A stretch of 11,481 nucleotides of DNA from Bacteroidales bacterium (lineage in GTDB: Bacteria; Bacteroidota; Bacteroidia; Bacteroidales; UBA1556), in assembly GCA_029935325.1 (NCBI GenBank), contig JAOZKO010000067.1, positions 1-11,481 of the forward strand, in the 5' to 3' direction. Numbering within the stretch: position 1 is the stretch's first letter; each line of letters begins with the position of its first letter. A program made the translations under genes and the position numbers. A model generated the notes under the pieces. That model saw only the letters and a program-made list of their open reading frames with translations, did no database searches and was not told where the DNA came from. Shown here piece by piece: positions 5,645 through 11,481 of the stretch.

Positions 5645-7594
5645 ATGAAAACTCGACTTACTCTATTATTCATTTTTTCATTAATATTTTCATTGACTTT
5701 TGGCCAATCAAAAACTGATAGTTTATTGACATTATTCAACAATAACAAAGCAAATACTGAGGACTGCATTGAGTTGGCAACTCTATACAATGAAATAAAT
5801 CCAGATTCGGGAAATTACTTTGCAAAAATAGCTCTAGAACTAGCGATTGCAGGTGATAAGAGCACTCAAATTGGGGAGGCCTATTATCAGTTGGCAGACA
5901 GCTACTATTATCGTGATAAATATGATTCAACTCTAGTTTACTATAAAAAGAGCCTTTTTTATTATCTAAAAACAAATGAAAATAATGATATAGCAGGCGT
6001 TTATAACGATATAGGACAGTTGTTGCAACAGCAAAGCAAGTTGGATTCATCGATGGTTTATTTTCAACAAGCATTGCTCTATATCGACAAGGAGTCGTTA
6101 CCTTCGGGCTATTATGCTATCCTTATTAATATTGCAAATACGCATACTTATTTAGGCAATTTTGCATATTCAAATGAGGCTCTATTGCAAGTTTTGAAGG
6201 AAAGCGGGAATGATATTTCCGCTTATACCAGAGCAATTTTATATAATAATATTGGGCTTAACTACAGACGATCATCAAATTATGATGCAGCAATAAAATA
6301 CTATAATATATCCTTAGCCATTGATGATTCTTTGGGTTCTACCAATAATCTTGCTAATGATTATATGAATATAGGTGCAACATATTACTCTTGGGAAAAG
6401 TATGATGAAGCTCTTGAAATGTTTAATAAAGCCTATGTGATATTTGCTAAACTAAAATTACCTCGCAATATTGCTTCAATTTCTGCTGATTTAGCAAATG
6501 TTCAAAAAGCTTTAGGAAATTACGAAATAGCCATAGAATACTTTAAACTATCCATTGATTCTGCCAAAGCATGTAATGATATTTATCTACATGCAAATGC
6601 ATTACATGGCCTTGCACTTGTTGCTTTTCAACAATTGCAATATCAGAAATCCTTAAAATACGGATTAGAAGCACTTGAACTATTTAATCGTACTAAACGC
6701 AGCTTTGCCATTTGCAATACTAAACTATCATTGGGCAGAACATATTTGTCTATCAATAATTTGATAAAAGCTGAAATTTACCTTTTGTCTGCCGATAGCT
6801 TAAGCAAAGAAATGAAAAGTTTGGAGTTGGAAAAAGATATTGCTTTTCAATTGGCATCATTATATTCTGCTAAAGGGCTACATCAGCAAAGCAATGATTA
6901 TTATCAGAGGTTTATTATAATTAACGATTCTGTTTTTAATAAAAAAAGCCATAGTATTCTTATTGAATATCAGGTAAAGTTTGATAATTTGGCGAAACAA
7001 AGAGATGTTGAACGTATATCTCATGAAAATGATATCAACCTAGAGCGAATCAACCAAAAGAATAGAGCAATAGTGGTACTTGCTATTGGCTCGCTAGTAT
7101 TTTTTATAATGATATTGTTTTTGTGGATTCTTTATCGCCAAAAGAATAAGTCATATAAAACTCTGTTTATTAAGAACAAAGAACAGCTAGAGGCTGACAA
7201 GCAGGCTGCTACATACCGAAAAGATCTTTTAAAAAAGGTAATACCTATCGAAATAAGTGATAAAATAGTTATAGCACTTCATAGAGCAATGGATGACGAA
7301 AAGATTTTTCTTCAGCAAGATTTATCAGCATCAAAACTAGCAGAAGAACTAGGAACAAACACAAGCTATCTTTCTAAAATAATTAATGATAAATTTGGAT
7401 TAAACTTTAGTGCTTTTATTAATAAGTACAGAATTCAAGAAGCGCAAATTATTATTCTGAACAAAGATTATAAGAACTACACTATTGAAGCCATTGCCCA
7501 CGAATGTGGTTATAAAAGTAAATCTACTTTTAATGAAGCATTTAAACGAATTACTGGACTTACACCTAGTTATTATATGTCTAATAAGAGCTGA
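5645..7594 (+). CDS. TPR-transmembrane-AraC one-component regulator
   Basis: This 649-residue protein combines sensing and DNA binding. A signal-like N-terminus (1-20, MKTRLTLLFIFSLIFSLTFG) precedes eight or nine tetratricopeptide repeats (about 40-430); clear examples are 77-108, 117-147, 197-228 and 237-268 with the usual A/G/Y/F pattern (for example NIGATYYSWEKYDEALEMF). A charged, coiled-coil-prone linker (445-473) leads to one membrane helix (475-497), a basic juxtamembrane stretch, and a C-terminal AraC-type domain (about 556-645) with two helix-turn-helices: ASKLAEELGTNTSYLSKII and IEAIAHECGYKSKSTFNEAF, then GLTPSYY. The inferred topology is periplasmic TPRs and a cytoplasmic DNA-binding domain, so it could pass an envelope signal straight to promoters. 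There is no kinase or receiver domain. Signal and targets are unknown. It is flanked by long gaps and transcribed alone. Confidence 0.92.
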   Translation: MKTRLTLLFIFSLIFSLTFGQSKTDSLLTLFNNNKANTEDCIELATLYNEINPDSGNYFAKIALELAIAGDKSTQIGEAYYQLADSYYYRDKYDSTLVYYKKSLFYYLKTNENNDIAGVYNDIGQLLQQQSKLDSSMVYFQQALLYIDKESLPSGYYAILINIANTHTYLGNFAYSNEALLQVLKESGNDISAYTRAILYNNIGLNYRRSSNYDAAIKYYNISLAIDDSLGSTNNLANDYMNIGATYYSWEKYDEALEMFNKAYVIFAKLKLPRNIASISADLANVQKALGNYEIAIEYFKLSIDSAKACNDIYLHANALHGLALVAFQQLQYQKSLKYGLEALELFNRTKRSFAICNTKLSLGRTYLSINNLIKAEIYLLSADSLSKEMKSLELEKDIAFQLASLYSAKGLHQQSNDYYQRFIIINDSVFNKKSHSILIEYQVKFDNLAKQRDVERISHENDINLERINQKNRAIVVLAIGSLVFFIMILFLWILYRQKNKSYKTLFIKNKEQLEADKQAATYRKDLLKKVIPIEISDKIVIALHRAMDDEKIFLQQDLSASKLAEELGTNTSYLSKIINDKFGLNFSAFINKYRIQEAQIIILNKDYKNYTIEAIAHECGYKSKSTFNEAFKRITGLTPSYYMSNKS

Positions 7595-7692
7595 ATTTGA
7601 GAAAAATGCATTTTCCCCATTGAAGAATTCAATTTATGAAAAGCTACTTTTTTCTTATTACACTCCAAAAACAATCCTCCGACCATTTTTTT

Positions 7693-7887
7693 AGTGGGGG
7701 CGCGACTTAGGACTTGTCAAGAAATAAACTAATCATCTTCACTCGTTCTTTTGCACTTTAATTGCGTTGTAAAAATATTAAATAAACGTTGCTATTCGCT
7801 ACTTTTATGCCTTATTAAAGCACAAAATAACTTCGTAAATTTTGACCACTTTATTTCCTGACAAATCCTTAAAGTCGCACTCCCACT
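7693..7887. mobile_element. MITE-like 195-bp element with ~36-bp terminal inverted repeats
   Basis: The left arm (7693-7728) begins agtgggggcgcgactt and ends gtcaagaaataaa. The right arm (7850-7887), read in reverse complement, begins agtgggagtgcgacttt and ends gtcaggaaataaa. The arms match over most of their length with a few substitutions and two single-base gaps. Inside, ttttgcactttaat (7750-7763) pairs with attaaagcacaaaa (7813-7826) at 12 of 14 positions, so the whole element is a nested imperfect palindrome around an AT-rich core. TA lies just outside gtggg on the left and just outside cccac on the right, compatible with a TA target duplication as in IS630/Tc1-type elements. There is no coding capacity. 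It could instead be a large structured RNA or terminator. Confidence 0.6.
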
Positions 7888-7950
7888 ATTCAAGATTCCC
7901 AACTCCTAACTCCAAAACCTATCCCAATTTATAAATCCGCACATACAAAA

Positions 7951-7982
7951 TTAGGAATCGCTTCGCTGTGAGCTTATTTTTG
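7951..7982 (+). promoter_or_regulatory. Candidate promoter of the lipoprotein-yccF pair
   Basis: TATTTTTG (7975-7982) matches TAnnTTTG exactly; 20 bp upstream lies TTAG (7951-7954), a 3-of-4 match to the TTTG -33 box. The predicted leader to the ATG at 8027 is about 38 nt. Confidence 0.5.
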
Positions 7983-8026
7983 TCTCACAATTAATTAATC
8001 ATTTAAATCATAAAAACCAAAACATC

Positions 8027-8650
8027 ATGAAATCACAAAATTTTATTTTTGCGTTCTTTATTGGACTTGGTCTAATAATTAGCAGCTGCGGAGGAGGAGG
8101 TCTTTCTGACAATCAATATTTAGGTAAGCTACCTGCTTTAGCAAACAAATACGATACTCAATTGGATGAGTTAAAAGAAAAAGGCAAGCAAGCCACTGAT
8201 ATGGAAAAGGCTTTTGAGTATGATAAAAAGTATAAGCTTATGAAAGAAGAAGCTGATAATGCCATTGATGAATATATGGCAACTGCTGAATTTACTACTC
8301 CTATTCCTTTTGATAATAATCCTGATTATAAATTCGAAGTTTTGGAAATAACAATTTCAGGAGCTAGTAGAAGCAGGGTAAACCTAAAAGCAAAAGTAAA
8401 GATCAAGGAAGACCTAAAAAACAAATATGGGGGAGATGAGAAATACTTTTTTGGTTATATCAAAGCCGTTGATAAAGATGGAAATACACTTGGAAAACCA
8501 ACAGCTATGTCATCAAGCTTGAGTGGTGGCGGGCCATATTTGGCAGATGCTGAAGCTGAAATTTCTGGAAGCATTGGGAGTTTGAGTGAGTTTATTGGGT
8601 TTGCAAAAATTGTTTTTATTAGTAATGAGGAGTATAAAAAAACTAAATAA
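8027..8650 (+). CDS. Lipoprotein of unknown function
   Basis: This is a 207-residue predicted lipoprotein. The N-terminus MKSQNFIFAFFIGLGLIISSC has a lipobox ending at C21, followed by a GGGG spacer. The residues after the cysteine (GGGGLSDNQ) lack the acidic stretch linked to surface export in some Bacteroidota, so a periplasm-facing location is as likely as surface exposure. Residues about 30-85 are strongly helical and charged, possibly coiled coil (LDELKEKGKQATDMEKAFEY); about 90-205 are beta-rich, with a glycine-rich SSSLSGGGPYLADAEAEISG. I do not recognise the family. The next gene, a YccF-type membrane protein, follows after 43 bp on the same strand with no terminator visible between, so they are probably co-transcribed from the promoter at 7951-7982. 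The start is fixed by the signal sequence. Confidence 0.82.
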   Translation: MKSQNFIFAFFIGLGLIISSCGGGGLSDNQYLGKLPALANKYDTQLDELKEKGKQATDMEKAFEYDKKYKLMKEEADNAIDEYMATAEFTTPIPFDNNPDYKFEVLEITISGASRSRVNLKAKVKIKEDLKNKYGGDEKYFFGYIKAVDKDGNTLGKPTAMSSSLSGGGPYLADAEAEISGSIGSLSEFIGFAKIVFISNEEYKKTK

Positions 8651-8693
8651 TTTAAATAAAAAAATCAATTAATAAAATTTAAAAACTTTAAAT

Positions 8694-9149
8694 ATGAAAA
8701 CTTTAGGAAATATAATATGGCATATCCCTTTTTTAGGATTCTTATCTTCACTTATTACTTTACTAATAGGCAGTCTATTAGTGCTTACAGTTGTTGGAGC
8801 CCCCATTGGATTGGGAATGATTCAATTATCAAAATTTTTGATGGCACCATTTTCAAATTCCATGGTCAGTAAAGATGACCTAAACGTAGATCAAAACAAG
8901 CTTTGGAAATCATTCGGTATTATTGTACGAATATTGTATTTCCCTATTGGCTTATTTCTAACTATAATAACAATATTCCAAATAATTGGATTGTTTATTT
9001 CAATAATTGGTATTCCTGTGGCTTTGGTATTAGCAAAATCACTATCCACCTATTTGAACCCTGTTAATAAAACCTGTGTACCAAATGCAGTAGCAGACGA
9101 ACTTGATTCAAGAAAAGCGAAAGCTCATATTGATAAACATTTGAAATAA
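8694..9149 (+). CDS. yccF: YccF-domain inner-membrane protein
   Basis: This 151-residue membrane protein aligns by eye with the YccF family along its whole length: the N-terminus MKTLGNIIW, then GFLSSLITLLIGSLL, a first half-motif TVVGAPIGLGMIQLSKFLMAPF (32-53) with a DDLN segment just after, and a second half-motif ISIIGIPVALVLAKSL (102-117). The two halves look like an internal duplication, typical of the family. Hydrophobic helices lie at about 15-42 and 73-115. The C-terminal 25 residues are charged and probably cytoplasmic. The family has no established biochemical role; it is widespread and small. It lies 43 bp downstream of the lipoprotein gene and is followed by a strong hairpin at 9210-9248, which probably ends the two-gene transcript. 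Length matches other members (about 150). Confidence 0.8.
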   Translation: MKTLGNIIWHIPFLGFLSSLITLLIGSLLVLTVVGAPIGLGMIQLSKFLMAPFSNSMVSKDDLNVDQNKLWKSFGIIVRILYFPIGLFLTIITIFQIIGLFISIIGIPVALVLAKSLSTYLNPVNKTCVPNAVADELDSRKAKAHIDKHLK

Positions 9150-9209
9150 ACTATTACACTTAATAATACAAACATAAAACAATGCAAATTACTCTTAAAT
9201 AAATAGATA

Positions 9210-9248
9210 ATGCAATAGTTTCAGGAAATATTTCTGAGACTATTGCAT
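9210..9248 (+). terminator. Strong hairpin after yccF
   Basis: atgcaatagtttcag (9210-9224) pairs with ctgagactattgcat (9234-9248) over 15 positions with one G-T pair, around a 9-base loop gaaatattt. It lies 60 bp after the stop of yccF. There is no long T run after it (only cctattt), so it may be a rho-independent terminator of modest strength or an RNA-stabilising 3' hairpin. Confidence 0.6.
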
Positions 9249-9277
9249 CCTATTTAGTGCTATCTGTCCAGACACTA

Positions 9278-9294
9278 TTTAGAACATATCTAAA
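9278..9294 (+). promoter_or_regulatory. Upstream motif tttagaacatatcta, copy 1
   Basis: tttagaacatatcta (9278-9292) recurs with one mismatch at 10460-10474, each about 100-115 bp ahead of a secreted-protein gene. Copy 1 extends to a perfect inverted repeat, tttaga-acata-tctaaa. It may be an operator or promoter part; this is inferred only from the sharing. Confidence 0.35.
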
Positions 9295-9383
9295 CTACCT
9301 ATATATGTTTTTTAGAGCTTATTATAATGTAGTTTTACACGCAACGAAAATTAAAAATAAATCACTATAAAAAACACTAAATC

Positions 9384-10400
9384 ATGAAAAAAATCACATT
9401 ATTAGTAATCAGCTTATTAGCTATTCAAACCGTTTTTGCCACATCATGGCGTATTAATAATAAAGTTGGAATTGATGCCAATTTTACTAGTTTACAAGAA
9501 GCAAACGATACCAGTGCAGTAAGTAATGGCGATACCATTTATTGTGATAATGGTGCCTTTGTTGGCTCTGCTACCATTAGCAAGCAGTTGTTTATTATTG
9601 GCCCTGGCTATTTCCTTACCCAAGTTGATACCTCTTATGCTAATCCTAGTCCTTCTTCTGCTGTAAGTATTACTTTTGGTTCTGGCTCGGACGGAAGTAC
9701 TATTACTGGAATGCAGGTTACAAGTGGTATTACATTTAATAACTGCAACTCCATAACCATTGAAAGATGTAAGATAAATACAATAAATGATGGTAATTAT
9801 ACCTCGCAAGATAATATTATTGTACGCCAAAACTATATTTATAATGGTATATATCTAAATTATACCAAATCTATTGATATATATAATAATATTGTACTCG
9901 GACGTATTTCTATAGGCTCAAGTAATACTAATCAAGTAACCATTGAAAATAATGTTATTGTATATAGTAGTACTGCTTCAGCTATTTCAACTGATGATTG
10001 CAGCGTTATTAATAATATTATTTGTACTTCTGGCACTGTATTTTCCTTAGGAACCAATAATTCCACCTTTGATAGAAATGTGGTAGTAAAATACCCAAGT
10101 TATAACTCAAATATAACACAAACACAACCAAGCGGAACCAATATTTGGGGTACAGTTATGGCTGCAGCAGTATTTGTTAATACAGGCAGTCCTGATAATA
10201 AATACAAACTAGCATCAGGTTCTCCAGCAATAGGCTATTGCCTAAATAGCAAAGATGCTGGTGTTTTTGAGGGCGTTTATAGCTATGTTTTATCTGGTTT
10301 TCCAAAGTATTTCCCTCGTATTTATGAGGATTTGAGTACAGGTGCCGCTACATCAAGTGGTATTCCAATTCATATTAAAGCTAAGAGTCAGAGTAAATAA
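9384..10400 (+). CDS. Secreted right-handed beta-helix protein
   Basis: This is a 338-residue exported protein. The signal peptide MKKITLLVISLLAIQTVFA is probably cut after A19. An N-terminal cap region (about 22-75, with NFTSLQEANDTSAVSNGDTI) resembles the start of many Bacteroidota pectate-lyase-like proteins, which opens into a parallel beta-helix. From about 100 to 245 there are short repeats with asparagine-ladder positions: SITIERCKI, NIIVRQNYIYNG, SIDIYNNIVLG, VTIENNVIVYSS, SVINNIICTSG and STFDRNVVVKYPS. The end of the helix reads KLASGSPAIGYC then DAGVFEG, followed by a short C-terminal tail ending GIPIHIKAKSQSK. No catalytic residues of a lyase can be picked out, so a carbohydrate-binding or structural role is as likely as enzymatic. 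It has its own leader after the hairpin at 9210-9248. Confidence 0.82.
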   Translation: MKKITLLVISLLAIQTVFATSWRINNKVGIDANFTSLQEANDTSAVSNGDTIYCDNGAFVGSATISKQLFIIGPGYFLTQVDTSYANPSPSSAVSITFGSGSDGSTITGMQVTSGITFNNCNSITIERCKINTINDGNYTSQDNIIVRQNYIYNGIYLNYTKSIDIYNNIVLGRISIGSSNTNQVTIENNVIVYSSTASAISTDDCSVINNIICTSGTVFSLGTNNSTFDRNVVVKYPSYNSNITQTQPSGTNIWGTVMAAAVFVNTGSPDNKYKLASGSPAIGYCLNSKDAGVFEGVYSYVLSGFPKYFPRIYEDLSTGAATSSGIPIHIKAKSQSK

Positions 10401-10418
10401 TGCTTATTGATTAGTTAT

Positions 10419-10437
10419 CTATAAAAATATAGTTTTA
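10419..10437 (+). terminator. Weak hairpin after the beta-helix gene
   Basis: ctata (10419-10423), aaaa loop, tatag (10428-10432), followed by tttta. The stem is short and AT-rich, so it is only a possible terminator. Confidence 0.25.
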
Positions 10438-10459
10438 TTAGATATATTATAATTTTTTG

Positions 10460-10489
10460 TTTAGAGCATATCTATCTCCTAGCATGCTC
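10460..10489 (+). promoter_or_regulatory. Upstream motif tttagagcatatcta (copy 2) with gagcat...atgctc inverted repeat
   Basis: tttagagcatatcta (10460-10474) matches copy 1 at 9278 in 14 of 15 positions. In this copy, gagcat (10464-10469) also pairs with atgctc (10484-10489) across a 14-base gap. It lies 100-114 bp upstream of the ATG at 10574. Confidence 0.35.
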
Positions 10490-10573
10490 AATTTCAAAGA
10501 ATGGAAATTACAATAGAGTATTAATTATAAGTTTTTACTAAGAAACTTAAAGAATGACTTAAAAGCATAAGAT

Positions 10574-11481
10574 ATGAAAAAAGCCATATTATACATAGCA
10601 TTCATGTTTTGGATATGTGCTTCGGTATATTCTCAAAACATAAATAAGGCTGAGTATTATTACGATAACGACCCTGGTTATGGTAATGGAATAAATGTTC
10701 CGCTTAGTCAAAGCAGCGATGTGGATTTCAACTTTACAGCAAGCGCATCAACGCTTACTAATGGAATTCACCAACTGTATTTTAGAGTTAGAGCAGGTAA
10801 TGTATGGAGTAATACATACTCACGCATAGTTGCCAAAGCTGGTTCAGGCACAATCACTAAAGCTGAATATTATTTCGATAGTGACCCAGGGCATGGAAAT
10901 GGAACAGCCATAAGCATTGTCTCGGGCAAATTGGTTAATATTAACTTTACTGCCAATACCACTGGCATTAGCGATGGCATTCATCAGCTATATATCAGGG
11001 TAAAAAGCGCAGAGGGTTGGAGTCAAACATTTTCGAGACTTATTGCAAAAGCAGGTACTGGCACAATTACCAAGGCAGAATACTATTTTGATAATGACCC
11101 AGGGCATGGAAACGGAACTGTAATAAACTTTACACCCGGCAGCAATATTGATTTGAATTTTACTGCTAATACTTCTGGTATTAGTAATGGCATACATCAG
11201 CTCTATGTTAGAGTATTAGGAGCTGGAGGCTGGAGTCAAACATTTTCTAGATTAGTTGCAAAAGCAGGTTCTGGTACAATCACTAAGGCAGAATACTATT
11301 TCGATAACGACCCAGGACACGGAAATGGAACTGCAATAAGCATTACACAAGGTAGCGAAGTTGATTTGAATTTTACTGCCAATACTGCAGCTATTAGCGA
11401 TGGAATACATCAGTTATATATTAGAGTATTAAGTGATGGAAGTTGGAGCCAAACATTTTCAAGACTTGTTGCAAAATCAGG
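10574..11481 (+). CDS. Secreted tandem-repeat protein (71-residue EYYFD-DPGHGNG repeats), 3' end cut by window
   Basis: An open frame of 302 codons runs off the window. It begins MKKAILYIAFMFWICASVYS, a signal peptide cut before Q21. From K25 on it is a head-to-tail array of 71-residue repeats (10646-10858, 10859-11071, 11072-11284, then 11285 to the edge). Each starts KAEYYFDNDPGHGNGT, continues with a DLNFTANT strand and GISDGIHQLYIRVL, and ends GWSQTFSRLVAKAGSGTIT. Repeats 3 and 4 agree at about 52 of 66 positions; repeat 1 is the most divergent. The DNDPG segment resembles a D-x-D-x-G calcium loop. Similar EYFFD-DPG-GNG units occur, to my recollection, in large Bacteroidota cell-surface proteins, often with a C-terminal secretion-sorting domain, but that end lies outside. 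Function is unknown; adhesion or surface structure is a guess. Confidence 0.88.
   Translation, partial: MKKAILYIAFMFWICASVYSQNINKAEYYYDNDPGYGNGINVPLSQSSDVDFNFTASASTLTNGIHQLYFRVRAGNVWSNTYSRIVAKAGSGTITKAEYYFDSDPGHGNGTAISIVSGKLVNINFTANTTGISDGIHQLYIRVKSAEGWSQTFSRLIAKAGTGTITKAEYYFDNDPGHGNGTVINFTPGSNIDLNFTANTSGISNGIHQLYVRVLGAGGWSQTFSRLVAKAGSGTITKAEYYFDNDPGHGNGTAISITQGSEVDLNFTANTAAISDGIHQLYIRVLSDGSWSQTFSRLVAKS

Larger units (their letters stand above)
7595..8026. other. 432-bp gap carrying a MITE-like element and a promoter
   Basis: The left part (7595-7692) has small palindromes (aaaatgcatttt at 7603-7614) and no coding signal. The centre (7693-7887) is the inverted-repeat element described separately. 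The right part (7888-8026) carries the candidate promoter of the lipoprotein gene. No intact gene is seen. Confidence 0.7.

Noticed and set aside
5736..6074. 112-codon - strand frame
   Set aside because: Antisense to the well-supported TPR region of the regulator.
7485..7694. 69-codon + strand frame
   Set aside because: Overlaps the AraC domain in another frame and then runs into the gap; no start signals.
9492..9830. 112-codon - strand frame
   Set aside because: Antisense to the beta-helix gene; open because of that gene's asparagine- and threonine-rich codons.
10988..11197. 69-codon - strand frame
   Set aside because: Antisense to the tandem-repeat gene and shaped by its repeats.
10646..11481. 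CRISPR-like regular spacing of repeats
   Set aside because: The 213-bp period is a whole number of codons in one open frame; these are protein modules, not CRISPR repeats and spacers.

Overview
The window looks like a piece of a low-GC chromosome from the phylum Bacteroidota. Three things in the sequence point there: (1) promoter-like TAnnTTTG -7 boxes sit in front of several genes, and one is correctly spaced from a TTTG -33 box; (2) clear Shine-Dalgarno sequences are absent; (3) the gene types fit, namely a TPR-membrane-AraC regulator, a POTRA-less Omp85 barrel, lipoproteins, a secreted beta-helix protein and an EYYFD-DPGHGNG repeat protein. No genus can be assigned from the sequence alone.

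Layout. Positions 1-217 hold two direct copies of a ~76-bp intergenic repeat. Four genes then run leftwards: a prokaryotic-type diacylglycerol/undecaprenol kinase (218-601), a small secreted protein of unknown function (608-1066), and, after a repeat-rich gap, an overlapping pair made of a membrane-anchored endonuclease/exonuclease/phosphatase-fold protein (2595-3656) and a MacB/FtsX-type ABC permease (1357-2598). A divergent promoter region at about 3657-3754 separates these from rightward genes: an Omp85-type barrel (3755-5122), a 522-bp gap with a degenerate CGCAAAG repeat and a possible decayed gene, and a TPR/transmembrane/AraC regulator (5645-7594). A 432-bp gap follows and contains a 195-bp MITE-like inverted-repeat element. 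Next come a lipoprotein plus YccF-type membrane protein pair (8027-9149), a strong hairpin terminator, a secreted beta-helix protein (9384-10400), and the start of a secreted tandem-repeat protein (10574 to the window edge).

How the genes may work together. Most products are envelope or secreted proteins. The kinase and the small secreted protein are separated by only 6 bp and may be co-transcribed. The EEP protein and the permease share a stop/start overlap and are very likely translationally coupled, although no ABC ATPase is visible. The TPR-AraC protein has the architecture of a one-component sensor spanning the inner membrane; its targets are unknown. The two secreted proteins at the right end share a 15-bp upstream motif (one mismatch) and could be co-regulated. 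I see no phage, CRISPR, toxin-antitoxin or defence locus. The less explained parts are the MITE-like element, the dispersed intergenic repeats, the shared upstream motif and the 71-residue tandem repeat protein.
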